NCBI RefSeq assembly: GCF_026421305.1
Contig: NZ_JAPJBQ010000003.1
Location: forward strand, 186,001 to 250,000
DNA from: Dyella silvae
Lineage (GTDB): Bacteria > Pseudomonadota > Gammaproteobacteria > Xanthomonadales > Rhodanobacteraceae
Reading direction: 5' to 3'
Length of the DNA: 64,000 nt
Under the pieces are notes generated by a model. The model saw nothing but the letters and a program-made list of their open reading frames with translations, had not been told where the DNA came from and did no database searches. This document shows, one piece after another, positions 44,382 through 53,860 of the stretch. Positions within the stretch are counted from its first letter, which is position 1; every line of letters starts with the position of its first letter. The position numbers and the translations under genes are program-made.

Positions 44382-44768
44382 CTAGTGGCGCCATACGGCA
44401 CGCGTGAGCGCGATACCGGACACGGTCATGGCGATGGACCCCACCAGATGCAACGCCAGGTGACCGCCGAACCAAAGATACTGCTGCCGCAACAGCAGGG
44501 TGGTCGATTCGGCGGAGAAGGTGGAGAAGGTGGTGAGTCCGCCGAGAAAGCCGGTGGCGGCGAACAGGCGCAACTCGGGCGGCAGGGTCTGGAAGTGGTC
44601 GAACACGCCCAGCACGACGCCCATCAGCAGGCCACCCAGCAGGTTGGCCGCCAACGTACCCATCGGCACGGTAGGAAAGATCGGGTTGAACAGCACACCC
44701 AGGGTCCAGCGCAGCCAGCAGCCCAATGCGCCGCCAATGCCTACTGCTACAAATCCGGTAAAGCCCAC
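44382..44768 (-). CDS. crcB: fluoride ion exporter CrcB/Fluc
   Basis: CrcB is a dual-topology dimeric fluoride channel of the inner membrane. It has 128 residues and four TM helices. The signature TGFLGGLTTFSTFSAE, containing the Phe-box and the central Na+ site, is complete, as is NLLGGLLMGVVLG with the pore Asn. The start is GTG 44768 with GGGAG upstream. A fluoride riboswitch precedes it. Confidence 0.95.
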   Translation of the reverse strand: MGFTGFVAVGIGGALGCWLRWTLGVLFNPIFPTVPMGTLAANLLGGLLMGVVLGVFDHFQTLPPELRLFAATGFLGGLTTFSTFSAESTTLLLRQQYLWFGGHLALHLVGSIAMTVSGIALTRAVWRH

Positions 44769-44851
44769 GTCTCGTCTCCCAAGTCAGTAAGGTCGGGCCC
44801 TCAGACTTCCCGGAGCAGGCACGTGCCTGCGCCCCGGAAAGATCCGGCGGT

Positions 44852-44922
44852 GCAGGCATCATCAACCCGAAGGTGGTTTGCCCCGCAGCGCATGGCCGGG
44901 GCGGGAGGCATGCCATCTCCCG
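44852..44922 (-). promoter_or_regulatory. fluoride riboswitch (crcB motif)
   Basis: On the minus strand this segment reads CGGGAGATGGCATGCCTCCC, a variable stem (GCCCCGGCC...GGGGC), AAACCACC, a UUCG-like turn, and GTTGATGATGCCTGC. GAUGGCxUxCC...AACCxCC...UGAUGxxxCCU is the consensus of the fluoride aptamer with its pseudoknot. It is followed by a GC-rich stem, GCAGGCACGTGCCTGC (44814-44831), with no T-run. Control may therefore be by translation or RNA access rather than termination. It lies 84 bases upstream of crcB. Confidence 0.85.
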
Positions 44923-45015
44923 ATGAAGCGGCATCGTAGCGGATGATCCGCCGAACGTCATGGCTCGGGAACGCGCGTTGCGCCGCTATACTCAGCGCTC
45001 CTCGCCCGCCGTGCC

Positions 45016-46290
45016 ATGCCCATGACGCCCACTCCGCGCCCCGTCCGGCGCAGCCTGCCGTGGCTGCTGGCGGGACTGTCGATGATCGGCCCGTTCTCGA
45101 TCGACGCCGTGTTCCCGGCGTTTCCGCTGATCGGCGAGCGCTTCGGCGTGGACAGCGCGGGGCTGCAGCAGATGATCAGCGTGTACCTGATCACCTATGC
45201 GGTGATGAGCCTGTTTCATGGCGCCATATCCGATTCGATAGGCCGCAAGCCGGTGATCGTGACTGGCATGGTGGTTTATGCAATGGCGTCGGCGGGCGCG
45301 GCGCTCTCCACGTCTTACACCATGCTGCTGACCTGTCGCGCGCTGCAGGGCATGTGCGCCGGCGCGGGTCTGGTGGTGGGCCGTGCGGTGGTGCGCGACA
45401 GCCTGGAAGGGGCTGCGGCACAGCAGCTGATGTCGCGAGTGATGATGATCTTCAGCGTGGCACCGGTGATCGCGCCCATCGTGGGTGCGCAACTGTTGTT
45501 CCTCAACGGCTGGCATGGCATCTTCTGGGTGCTGATGGGCTTCACCCTGATGCTGGCGGTGGCGCTGGTGCTGTATCTGGACGAAAGCCATCCGCCTGCC
45601 GCGCGCACACCGTTTCATCCCGGTACCCTGATTCGAGGCTACGTCAGCTTCGGGCAGGATCGGCCGTTCTGGCCGTTGCTGATTTCCTGCACGGTAAATT
45701 TCGCTGGATTGTTCCTGTACATCTCGTCAGCGCCGCATATCGTCCGCGATTTGCTGCATCTCTCCGCGCAGGGCTTTCCGTGGCTGTTCCTGCCCGTGGT
45801 GGCAGGCCTGGTATGCGGTGCGTGGATGTCGGGCCGGTTGGCCAGCCGTCGCAGCGTGGCGTTTACGGTGAACCTGGGTTACGCGTCGTTGCTTTTGGCG
45901 TGTGCGTTGCACCTGTTGATGGCATTGATCACCCGCGAGCCGGTGTTGCCCTGGTCGATGCTGCCGCTGGTGTTGCACGGTGTGGGTGTGCAGCTGGCGT
46001 TCCCCACGCTGACGCTGTTGTTGCTCGATCGCTTTCCTCATCGCCGGGGTGGCGCATCGTCGGTACAGGCCTTCTGCAGCCTGCTGCTATGCGCCATCGT
46101 GGCGGGCGTGCTGTCGCCGCTGCTGTCCGGCCACATGCTTTATCTGGCGCTGGGCGCGAGCGTACTTACGGTGATCGGCTGGTTCTCGTGGCGCTGGTAT
46201 CAAAAGCTGACCCGGTGTCCGCCTGTAGCGCAGACGCCGTCGTCTGTTGTGGAAACAGAGTGGGAAACGGAAATCACCGAGCCGAGGTGA
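45016..46290 (+). CDS. MFS drug efflux transporter, Bcr/CflA subfamily
   Basis: A 424-residue major-facilitator protein with 12 TM segments. TM1 has GPFSIDAVFPAFPLIGERFG, typical of Bcr/CflA. Motif A is HGAISDSIGRKPVIVTGMVV, and motif C-like Gly/Pro residues are in FSVAPVIAPIVGAQLLFLNG. The last 30 residues are a polar tail. Start 45016 or 45022 (two ATGs). It is divergent from crcB. Confidence 0.88.
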   Translation: MPMTPTPRPVRRSLPWLLAGLSMIGPFSIDAVFPAFPLIGERFGVDSAGLQQMISVYLITYAVMSLFHGAISDSIGRKPVIVTGMVVYAMASAGAALSTSYTMLLTCRALQGMCAGAGLVVGRAVVRDSLEGAAAQQLMSRVMMIFSVAPVIAPIVGAQLLFLNGWHGIFWVLMGFTLMLAVALVLYLDESHPPAARTPFHPGTLIRGYVSFGQDRPFWPLLISCTVNFAGLFLYISSAPHIVRDLLHLSAQGFPWLFLPVVAGLVCGAWMSGRLASRRSVAFTVNLGYASLLLACALHLLMALITREPVLPWSMLPLVLHGVGVQLAFPTLTLLLLDRFPHRRGGASSVQAFCSLLLCAIVAGVLSPLLSGHMLYLALGASVLTVIGWFSWRWYQKLTRCPPVAQTPSSVVETEWETEITEPR

Positions 46291-46317
46291 GATGCCGTTG
46301 CATCGACGACCTCGTTC

Positions 46318-46343
46318 GTCATTCCGGCCTTCGCCGGAATGAC
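46318..46343. repeat. perfect 11-bp hairpin between convergent genes
   Basis: GTCATTCCGGC-CTTC-GCCGGAATGAC. This motif resembles the TCATCCCCGCGAAAGCGGGGATGA-type palindromes that are scattered in proteobacterial genomes. It lies 27 bp after the MFS gene and 26 bp before the protease stop, and may serve as a shared end structure. Confidence 0.7.
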
Positions 46344-46369
46344 TTTAGTGAGCGGTTTCGGCCGTCAGC

Positions 46370-48394
46370 TCAATGCTCATTGACCTGCAGCTTCTCCAGC
46401 AGCAGATTCAATTTCCCTTTCATGGCGTCTTGCGGTTTCGGCCCATCCACACCGTAGAACGCGGTGTAGAGCACCGAAGGCTTGGCTACGCTGGAAACAG
46501 GCGTGCCGCCCACCGTACCGATATAGGTCATGTCGTTGTCGCTATACGGCACGCCATCGTCCGGGTGACTGCGGCGAACGATCTTGTCCCAGTAATTGCG
46601 GAAGCTGTCGTCCAGATCGTCCGATGGTGCGATGTGCCGGTTGAAGCTGATGTTCTCGGCATTGTCGATGTTGGATTTGACCATCACCTTGGAAACGTCC
46701 CACACCACCTTGCCGCGATCCTCGAAGTACGACATGCCCAGCACCAGCTGGCTGTCCTGATCGATCTTCTGCAGCGCGGGGGTGTAGGCGAAGCTGAGGC
46801 GTGGGGATTGGTAACGGAAATCGTTGCCGTAGTCGAAGCGAATCGCGATATCCGAGAGCACGGACGGCAGCAGGCTGGTCTGGGCGAGGAACTCCTTCCA
46901 CTGTGCCAGCGTGCCGCTGTAGGACACATACACGAAATCGGTGAGGGCCTTCAGGTCGGCCAGGTCTTCGTGTTCATTCTTTGCCGGCGCGACACGGATC
47001 ATGGCTGCGTAGCCATCCGGCACCGGCAGCAGGAAAGCAATGATCATGGAATTGTCATAGGCCATCGGCCATTCGCGTACCTGCCAGCGCCGCTGATAGG
47101 CATCGGTGAACATGCTCTCCTTGGTAGGCTTGCCCAGCGAGGTCACCTTGATCTGCTCGGAGCCGACGCGGCGCTGCATGGGCGAGCCCTGCAGCAGCAG
47201 ATCCATGAAGCGTTTCGGGTCGCTGTAAAGCTCTTTGCTCGACACGTCATCGGGCTTGCGCAGGTGAAACATCAACTGGCTGCCCACGACCGCCTTGGAT
47301 ATGTAGCCGTTGTGCGACAGCGTACCTTTGCCCTCTCCCGCACTTGCAATCACCCAGGTGCCGTTACTGCTGCGACGGAGCAGGGTGGGGAAGGGGTTGA
47401 GGCTGGAGTTGCTGTGCAGCAGCCGGCTGGAACCCGCGCCCTTGGGAAACAGGATGGCGGCGTTTTCTGTCAGCAAGGCGTGCAGCTGCCGGTCGACGTT
47501 GGCGTTGTAGTCCTTCTGGAACGCCGCGCTGAAGTCGGCAAAGCTCTTGGGCAGCGGAAATTGCGCCTTGAATGAGCCGGTGTTCTTGTTGTCGATGACA
47601 TCCAGCTGGTAGGTAACGCGGGTGTCGGCCACGGCGAGATCGGCAGGTGCCTTGAGCACCAGGTCGATAGGCAGTGCGTAATTGAGGTTTTCGTCGGGCG
47701 ACTTCATCAGCACGACGCCGATGATCTTGCCGTCCTTGTCCAGCAGCGGGCCGCCGCTATTGCCGGGCGAAGCGGCGGCGGAGAAGCGCATCCACTTCCA
47801 GCGGCCGTCTTCTTCTTCGGGTGTCTGCGAGGTGTACAGGCCATCGCGAATGACGATGCCGGTGCCCAGCGCGTTGCCTACCGCGTACACCACATCATTC
47901 ATGACGGGCTGCGTGTTGACCTCCAGCGGCGTGACCTTGGGCGGATTCTTCAGAGTGAACTCGACGAAATCTTCCTGCAGCGAGAAGCGGGTGATCTTGT
48001 CGATGGCATAGACGTGACCACTGCTGTCGCGCACGGCGGGCTCGCCCATCAGGCTGTCGATGCCAATCGACAGCACGTGGCCGGCGGTGATGTACCGGTT
48101 CTCGCCCAGCGCGAAGGCAGTGCCGACGGAGTAGTACTTGTCGTTGCGTTGCTGGAAAGGCAACTGGTCGAACGGCAGTGGCTTCTCATAGGTGAGCGGG
48201 TCGTTCACCGGCTTGGGAATCACCACTTCGAACGTGGCCGCCTGCACCCGCGGCAGTACGGCTGGGTCGAGCGTGGCAGCGCTGATGGCGGGCGAAATCG
48301 CCAGGGCAAGCGCGGCCAGCCAGGCCCATCGGTGGTCCCGCCGCGGGACGTTCGAAACAAGCCCAAATCCGGCACGATTCATCTGCTGATCCAT
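46370..48394 (-). CDS. exported trypsin-like serine protease with a large C-terminal region
   Basis: A 674-residue protein. A signal segment (WAWLAALALAISPAISA) is followed by an S1-type protease domain over roughly residues 50-250. The triad is His106 in ITAGHVLSIG, Asp142 in LQEDFVEFTL, and Ser213 in SPGNSGGPLLDKDG. Residues about 260-674 show no domain I know; they are beta-rich and polar. No PDZ domain is seen, so it is not DegP-like. AGAGG precedes ATG 48394; ATG 48382 is an alternative. Confidence 0.87.
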   Translation of the reverse strand: MDQQMNRAGFGLVSNVPRRDHRWAWLAALALAISPAISAATLDPAVLPRVQAATFEVVIPKPVNDPLTYEKPLPFDQLPFQQRNDKYYSVGTAFALGENRYITAGHVLSIGIDSLMGEPAVRDSSGHVYAIDKITRFSLQEDFVEFTLKNPPKVTPLEVNTQPVMNDVVYAVGNALGTGIVIRDGLYTSQTPEEEDGRWKWMRFSAAASPGNSGGPLLDKDGKIIGVVLMKSPDENLNYALPIDLVLKAPADLAVADTRVTYQLDVIDNKNTGSFKAQFPLPKSFADFSAAFQKDYNANVDRQLHALLTENAAILFPKGAGSSRLLHSNSSLNPFPTLLRRSSNGTWVIASAGEGKGTLSHNGYISKAVVGSQLMFHLRKPDDVSSKELYSDPKRFMDLLLQGSPMQRRVGSEQIKVTSLGKPTKESMFTDAYQRRWQVREWPMAYDNSMIIAFLLPVPDGYAAMIRVAPAKNEHEDLADLKALTDFVYVSYSGTLAQWKEFLAQTSLLPSVLSDIAIRFDYGNDFRYQSPRLSFAYTPALQKIDQDSQLVLGMSYFEDRGKVVWDVSKVMVKSNIDNAENISFNRHIAPSDDLDDSFRNYWDKIVRRSHPDDGVPYSDNDMTYIGTVGGTPVSSVAKPSVLYTAFYGVDGPKPQDAMKGKLNLLLEKLQVNEH

Positions 48395-48607
48395 GTGCAG
48401 CCTCTGTCAGTGTCCTGAGCGCCCGGCGGCGCCATGCCCGGGCAAAAGCCCGTGTCCAGCATGAGTGTAGCGAAGGATGCGCATCCCGGAATGGGTGTTT
48501 GGAACAGATTCTGAAGCCGCTTTGGTGAGGCCGGCGCACGTTCATGCGGGGGCGCCCAAAACGGCGTGACTGGCTCTAAGCTGGCACGGTTCGCTGTGGA
48601 GTTGCGC

Positions 48608-49486
48608 ATGTCTGTTCCAATGGCCGCCAGCACCTTGCACTTGCCGCCCGGGCCCTGGGCGACGGTGCTCGATGCGCTGTGCGCGCAGTTTCCGCGGATC
48701 GATCGTGTGCAGTGGATGAATCGTTTCGCTCGTGGCCGCGTGCTGGACGCCCAAGGGCATCCCTTGCCGGTGGATGCGCCGTACAAGATCGGTCTGTGCG
48801 TTCGTTACTTCCGCGAAGTGGAGGATGAAGAGCCGATCCCGTTCCGTGAGACGCTGCTGCACGTCGATGCGCATCTGGTGGTGGTCGACAAACCTCATTT
48901 TCTTCCGGTGACACCGGCGGGAAGTTTCGTGCAGGAGACCGCGCTGGCGCGGCTGGTGCGCGCGCTGGATAACCCGGACCTGGTGCCCTTGCATCGCATC
49001 GATCGCCACACCGCCGGGCTGGTGCTGTTTTCAGCCAATCCAGCCAGCCGCTCCGCGTATCAGGCGTTGTTTCGCGAGCGGCGCATCGAGAAGTTCTACC
49101 AGGCCTGGGCGCGCCCGCTGCCGGCGCTGACCTTCCCACATATGCGGCGCTCGCGCATCGTGGCGGGGGAGCCGTTTTTCCGCATGCACGAGGTGGCGGG
49201 CGAGGCCAACAGCGAAACGCGCATCGACGTGGTGGAGCGCGGCCCTCAGTACTGGCGCTACGCGCTGCAACCCGTCACCGGGCGCAAACACCAGCTGCGC
49301 GTCCATATGGCGGGCCTCGGGGCGCCGATCCTGCACGACCCGTTCTATCCGGCCTTGCCGGAACCGGCGCCCGACGACCATGCGCGACCGCTGCAGTTGC
49401 TGGCCAAAGGGTTGTTCTTCATCGATCCGCTCAGTGGCAAATCACGCGAGTTCGTCAGCGAATACGAACTTCTGCAGGTGGATTGA
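48608..49486 (+). CDS. RluA-family pseudouridine synthase
   Basis: A 292-residue pseudouridine synthase. The catalytic Asp132 is in LHRIDRHTAGLVLFSANP. VVVDKPHFLPVTPAGSFVQE, and the C-terminal VTGRKHQLRVHMAGLGAPIL, are RluA-type motifs. The N-terminus has an S4-like region (VLDALCAQFPRIDRVQWMNR). The target could be rRNA or tRNA (RluA, TruC or a relative). ATG 48608 has GTGGAG upstream; the frame is open to 48566. Confidence 0.9.
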   Translation: MSVPMAASTLHLPPGPWATVLDALCAQFPRIDRVQWMNRFARGRVLDAQGHPLPVDAPYKIGLCVRYFREVEDEEPIPFRETLLHVDAHLVVVDKPHFLPVTPAGSFVQETALARLVRALDNPDLVPLHRIDRHTAGLVLFSANPASRSAYQALFRERRIEKFYQAWARPLPALTFPHMRRSRIVAGEPFFRMHEVAGEANSETRIDVVERGPQYWRYALQPVTGRKHQLRVHMAGLGAPILHDPFYPALPEPAPDDHARPLQLLAKGLFFIDPLSGKSREFVSEYELLQVD

Positions 49487-49548
49487 GGACGCCGCCTGGG
49501 CCGCCCCGCTAAAATACGGTGCCGCCTCCCTGGAATAAGCCTCGCGTG

Positions 49549-50616
49549 ATGTCTGCCATGTTCTCCGCTGCTGCCGACGATGCAGCGCTGGAGGCCCTGT
49601 TCGTACCCTTTGACACCGGTGCGCTGGGCCTGCCAGTGGACGGCCGCGTGCTGGTGCTGCGAGCACGGGACGGGTTTCGTCTGCGCGAGATGGCGCGGCC
49701 GGGCTGGGTGTGCGAGCAAAGCTTCAAGCCATTCGCCGATGCGCTGGAGCGCAGTGGCCTGCGCGTGGCCGCGCATTCAGGCGATGAGCGCTTTTCCGTG
49801 GTGTTGGTATTGCCCCCGCGTCAGCGTGATGAAGCGCGCGCCTTGTTTGCGCAGGCCGTGGATCGCGCCGGGCCGCTGGGTATTGTGCTTGCGGCAGTGC
49901 CTAATGCAGAAGGCGCCAAGTCGGCCGAGAGCGATCTGGCGAAACTGGCCGGTCCCCTGCATCAGCTTTCCAAGCACAAATGCCGGGTGTTCTGGACCCA
50001 GCCGCTAGGTGACAACATCGATCGCACCCTGCTGGAAGCCTGGCTGGCGCTCGATACGCCGCGGCGAAATGCGGCCGGTTTCGTGAGCCGCCCCGGGCTG
50101 TTCGCGTGGGATCGGGTGGACACCGCTTCCGCGCTGCTGGCGTCGCATTTGCCTGCGGATCTGGTGGGGCGCGTGGCAGATCTGGGTGCGGGTTACGGCT
50201 ATCTGTCCGCCCAGGTCATCGCTCGCTGTCCCAAAGTGACGTCGGTCGATCTGTATGAAGCTGAAGCACGCGCGCTGGAGCCAGCGCGGCTCAATCTTGA
50301 ACAAGCGCAGCGCGAAAGCGGCCGAGCCGTGACGTTCGGGCTGCACTGGCACGACGTCACGCAGGGCCTCGCGCAGCGTTACGACGTGGTGATCAGCAAT
50401 CCGCCTTTCCATCAGGGGCGGGCGGATCTGCCCGATCTCGGCCGCGCCTTTATCGACACGGCGGCCAACGCGCTGTCCTCGCATGGCCGCCTGTGGCTGG
50501 TTGCCAATCGCCATCTTCCCTATGAGGCCACCCTGGCCGCCCGTTTCCATGAGGTACGCACTGTGACGACGCAAGACAGTTTCAAAGTTATCGAAGCGCG
50601 AGGGGCGCGCCCATGA
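49549..50616 (+). CDS. rsmC: 16S rRNA m2G1207 methyltransferase RsmC-like
   Basis: A 355-residue protein with the duplicated methyltransferase layout of RsmC (E. coli 343). The degenerate N-domain covers residues 1-165. The C-domain has RVADLGAGYGYLSAQVIARC for SAM and VVISNPPFHQGRADLPDLGR with the catalytic NPPF. RsmC methylates G1207 of 16S rRNA; RsmD/RlmG-type specificity cannot be fully excluded. Start 49549 or 49558. The ATG of rsuA overlaps its stop. Confidence 0.87.
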   Translation: MSAMFSAAADDAALEALFVPFDTGALGLPVDGRVLVLRARDGFRLREMARPGWVCEQSFKPFADALERSGLRVAAHSGDERFSVVLVLPPRQRDEARALFAQAVDRAGPLGIVLAAVPNAEGAKSAESDLAKLAGPLHQLSKHKCRVFWTQPLGDNIDRTLLEAWLALDTPRRNAAGFVSRPGLFAWDRVDTASALLASHLPADLVGRVADLGAGYGYLSAQVIARCPKVTSVDLYEAEARALEPARLNLEQAQRESGRAVTFGLHWHDVTQGLAQRYDVVISNPPFHQGRADLPDLGRAFIDTAANALSSHGRLWLVANRHLPYEATLAARFHEVRTVTTQDSFKVIEARGARP

Positions 50617-51326
50617 AACTGGTCAAGCTGATCGCCAACCTTGGTTATGGCAGCCGCAAGGACGTCGCGCTCATGTTCCGCGAAGGGCGCATCACCGATC
50701 CGGATGGCGAGGTGTTGTACGCGGACGACAAGGTGCCCCACGAGCACATTCGCGTCGATGACGAACCGCTCGATCCGCCCGCCGGCCTGTTGCTGGTGAT
50801 GAACAAACCGCTGGGTGCGACCTGTTCGCGCAAGGATCAGGGGCGCGTGGTGTACGACCTGCTGCCACCACGCTACCGGGTGCGTGACCCGGCACTGTCC
50901 ACCGTGGGACGGCTGGATCGCGATACCTCAGGCCTGCTGCTGTTTACCGACGATGGCGCGCTGCTGCACCGGATCATCTCGCCGAAAGCGCAGGTGGCCA
51001 AGGTCTACGAGGCCACGTTGGCGCACGACCTGCGCGGCGACGAGGCTGCGCTGTTCGCCAGTGGCACGATGATGCTGGAATCGGAAACCGATCCTCTGGA
51101 ACCCGCCGTTCTGCAGGTACTGGCGCCCCGCCGCGCGCGCCTGACGCTTACGGAAGGGCGCTATCACCAAGTTCGGCGCATGTTTGCAGCCGTAGGCAAC
51201 CACGTGGAAACCCTGACGCGGGTTGCCGTGGGCGGTCTCACGCTGGGTGATCTGGCGCCGGGCGAGTGGCGCGCTCTCAGCGCTCACGAGATTTCGCGAG
51301 TCTTTGACGCGCCCGCGGTCGATTAA
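50613..51326 (+). CDS. rsuA: 16S rRNA pseudouridine(516) synthase
   Basis: RsuA converts U516 of 16S rRNA to pseudouridine. It has 237 residues (E. coli 231). The N-terminal S4 domain is MKLVKLIANLGYGSRKDVAL. The catalytic Asp102 is in STVGRLDRDTSGLLLFTDDG. LTLTEGRYHQVRRMFAAVGN is the C-terminal RsuA/RluB motif. It is translationally coupled to rsmC (ATGA). Confidence 0.92.
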   Translation: MKLVKLIANLGYGSRKDVALMFREGRITDPDGEVLYADDKVPHEHIRVDDEPLDPPAGLLLVMNKPLGATCSRKDQGRVVYDLLPPRYRVRDPALSTVGRLDRDTSGLLLFTDDGALLHRIISPKAQVAKVYEATLAHDLRGDEAALFASGTMMLESETDPLEPAVLQVLAPRRARLTLTEGRYHQVRRMFAAVGNHVETLTRVAVGGLTLGDLAPGEWRALSAHEISRVFDAPAVD

Positions 51327-51335
51327 ACGCGCGGG

Positions 51336-51548
51336 TTACGCGACGCTGCTGCCGCCGAAGCGCTCGCGGCGGCGCGCGAGCTCATCTTCCCTTCGCGAGT
51401 GGGCTCCGGGCTGCCAGGAAACCAGCTGAAAATCCTGGCGACCTTGGTTGTTGTTCTTGCGGGCTTCCTGCATGCCCTTATGAGCGAGCATCCCTGCTAC
51501 CAGCTGCATTCCGCGTTCGAGCGCGGAACGTGCGAGAAGCATGTGCAT
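51336..51548 (-). CDS. small basic hypothetical protein (70 aa)
   Basis: A 70-residue protein starting MHMLLARSALERGMQLVAGM, rich in Arg, Gln and Asn in its second half (EARKNNNQGRQDFQLVSWQP). It has no TM segment or known domain. ATG 51548 has GGGAG seven bases upstream. Longer (51605) and shorter (51542) starts exist. A hairpin GGCTAC-CCCTGC-GTAGCC lies just upstream. It is convergent with rsuA and divergent from selO. Moderately likely to be real. Confidence 0.5.
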   Translation of the reverse strand: MHMLLARSALERGMQLVAGMLAHKGMQEARKNNNQGRQDFQLVSWQPGAHSRREDELARRRERFGGSSVA

Positions 51549-51775
51549 ATCTTGGCTCCCGGCTACCCCTGCGTAGCCGTTCAGCTGCCATCTAAGCAGG
51601 TTCACGAGATGTACACAATTACCAAAAGTAACTGATCTTCATCGCAGATACCTTGTGGCCTCCGTCACACAATGACGAAGCTGAACGCCTGACGGGCGGC
51701 GCTGCTGAAAAAACTTGCGCTGCCAATGGCGCACGATAGAAACCTCACCATCCTTCTCCAGTAGTCTCACGGCCC

Positions 51776-53335
51776 ATGCGATCTCTGCGTTTCGACAATG
51801 CGTTTGTCCGCGACCTCCCTGGCGATCCCGAGCAGGGCTCCAGGCAGCGCCAGGTGGCTGGTGCGTTGTATTCGGCGGTGGAGCCGACGCCGGTAGCGGC
51901 GCCGCAGGTCGTCGCCTGGTCACAGGAGATGGCCGACGCTCTGGGACTCAGTGAAGGGGATATCCGCAGCCCGGAGTTCGCGCAGGTATTCGGCGGCAAC
52001 GCGCTGCTCGAAGGCATGCAGCCCTATGCCGCCAACTACGGCGGTCATCAGTTCGGCGTGTGGGCCGATCAGCTGGGGGACGGGCGTGCCATCTCACTGG
52101 GTGAGGTTATTGATCGCGCGGGCGGACGTTGGGAGTTGCAGCTCAAGGGCGCTGGCCGCACGCCTTATTCGCGTGGCGCAGATGGCCGCGCGGTGCTGCG
52201 TTCGTCCGTTCGCGAATTCCTGTGTAGCGAAGCGATGCATCACCTGGGCGTACCCACCACACGCGCCCTGAGTCTGGTCACCACGGGCGACGTGGTGGTG
52301 CGCGATATGTTCTACGACGGCCATCCTCAGCAAGAGCCCGGTGCCATTGTGTGCCGCGTGGCGCCGTCGTTCATTCGCTTCGGTAATTTTGAATTGCCTG
52401 CCGCACGTGGCGATACCGCACTGTTGCGGCGGCTCGCCAACTTCACCATCGCGCGTGATTTTCCCGAGCTGAAAGGTGAGGGCGAGCCGCTGTACGCCGA
52501 ATGGTTTGCGCAGGTGTGTGAACGCACCGCCGTCATGGTGGCGCACTGGATGCGCGTGGGCTTCGTGCATGGCGTGATGAACACCGACAACATGTCCATC
52601 CTCGGGCTCACCATCGACTACGGCCCGTATGGCTGGATCGACAACTTTGATCCCGACTGGACCCCCAACACCACCGATGCCGGACGCCGGCGCTATCGCT
52701 TCGGCCAGCAACCGAATGTGGCGTGGTGGAACCTGAGCCGATTGGCCATGGCATTGGCTCCACTGTTCACCGGCACGGAGGCACTACAGGCCGGGCTGGA
52801 TCGTTATGCGGCGGTCTATGCAGAAGCAGATCGCACCACCATCGCAGGCAAGCTGGGTCTTTCCGAATGCACGGACGACGACGTGACCTTGATGAGCACG
52901 CTGTACACGCTGCTTACCGATGCCGACGTCGATATGACGCTGTTCTTCCGAGCACTCAGTGACATCGATGTGCAGCAACCCGCGCTAACGCCGCTGCATG
53001 ACGCGTTCTACGACGAAGCGAAGCGGCAAGCCTTTGAGCCAGCCTTCCAGTCGTGGTTAGCGAGCTACGCATCGCGCGTATCAAGCGATGCGCTGTCAGC
53101 CGAACAGCGACGTGCGCGCATGCACGCCGCCAATCCGCGCTACGTATTGCGCAACTATCTCGCTCAGGAAGCCATCGATCGCGCGACGCAGGGTGACTAT
53201 GCCGGTATTCACGAACTGCTCGAGGTGATGCGCCGCCCTTATGACGATCAGCCAGGCCGCGAACGCTATGCGCAGAAGCGGCCCGAATGGGCAGTTCACA
53301 AGGCGGGTTGCTCGATGCTCTCGTGCAGTTCGTAG
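51776..53335 (+). CDS. selO: SelO (YdiU) protein AMPylase
   Basis: SelO is a pseudokinase that transfers AMP to Ser/Thr/Tyr of redox proteins such as glutaredoxin. It has 519 residues (E. coli 478). Characteristic parts are [40 protein letters not shown], and [20 protein letters not shown] with the catalytic/metal Asp and Asn. The C-terminus SMLSCSS has Cys517 where eukaryotic SelO has selenocysteine. trxC lies 6 bp away, convergent, which fits a redox theme. No clear ribosome site is seen before ATG 51776. Confidence 0.94.
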   Translation: MRSLRFDNAFVRDLPGDPEQGSRQRQVAGALYSAVEPTPVAAPQVVAWSQEMADALGLSEGDIRSPEFAQVFGGNALLEGMQPYAANYGGHQFGVWADQLGDGRAISLGEVIDRAGGRWELQLKGAGRTPYSRGADGRAVLRSSVREFLCSEAMHHLGVPTTRALSLVTTGDVVVRDMFYDGHPQQEPGAIVCRVAPSFIRFGNFELPAARGDTALLRRLANFTIARDFPELKGEGEPLYAEWFAQVCERTAVMVAHWMRVGFVHGVMNTDNMSILGLTIDYGPYGWIDNFDPDWTPNTTDAGRRRYRFGQQPNVAWWNLSRLAMALAPLFTGTEALQAGLDRYAAVYAEADRTTIAGKLGLSECTDDDVTLMSTLYTLLTDADVDMTLFFRALSDIDVQQPALTPLHDAFYDEAKRQAFEPAFQSWLASYASRVSSDALSAEQRRARMHAANPRYVLRNYLAQEAIDRATQGDYAGIHELLEVMRRPYDDQPGRERYAQKRPEWAVHKAGCSMLSCSS

Positions 53336-53341
53336 CGCGCG

Positions 53342-53779
53342 TTACTGCAATGCGTTGGCCAGGAACTGCCGCAACTGAAGCGCATTGAGCGCGCCCGCCT
53401 GACGTGCGATCTCGCGTCCGTGGCGCAGCACCAGCAAGGTAGGAATGCTGCGTATGCCAAAGCGCTGCGCCAACGCAGGCTGTACTTCGGTATCGACCTT
53501 GGCAAGGCGCATTTGCGGCTCCAGGCGCGCGGCGGCTTCGGTGAAGACGGGAGCGAACTGGCGGCACGGGCCGCACCACGGCGCCCAGAAATCCACGACG
53601 ACCGGCAGATCGCCGCGACCCGCCATGGCATCGAAGGTGGCCGTGGTGAGTTCCACCGGTTTTCCCTCGAACAGCGGCTGCTTGCAACGCCCGCAGACGG
53701 GGTGCTCGCTGAGGCGTTCGGACGGCACGCGGTTCAGTGCGCTGCAATGAGGGCAGGGGATTTCCAGCGGGGTGGACAT
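53342..53779 (-). CDS. trxC: thioredoxin 2 (zinc-containing)
   Basis: TrxC is an oxidative-stress thioredoxin with an N-terminal zinc finger. It has 145 residues (E. coli 139). The zinc ligands are Cys9, Cys12, Cys29 and Cys32 (CPHC and CGRC). The active site is VVDFWAPWCGPCRQFAPVFT (Cys69, Cys72), and the cis-Pro is in IRSIPTLLVLRHGRE. In enterics trxC is induced by OxyR; no operator was looked for base by base here. Confidence 0.96.
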   Translation of the reverse strand: MSTPLEIPCPHCSALNRVPSERLSEHPVCGRCKQPLFEGKPVELTTATFDAMAGRGDLPVVVDFWAPWCGPCRQFAPVFTEAAARLEPQMRLAKVDTEVQPALAQRFGIRSIPTLLVLRHGREIARQAGALNALQLRQFLANALQ

Positions 53780-53860
53780 AGCAGGCCTCGGTGAAGAAGA
53801 CTCGATGCCGCGTCAGATGGTGTTGGCGACGACCTGAAACAAGGGTGGAGCAGGCTTGGC

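Noticed and set aside
51549-51640. Possible c-di-GMP-type riboswitch from the GGCTACGCAGGGGTAGCC stem
   Set aside because: Only one stem resembles the aptamer; the conserved first half is missing.
53300-53335. Suspicion that selO is truncated near CSMLSCSS
   Set aside because: This is the normal C-terminus of bacterial SelO, with Cys third from the end.
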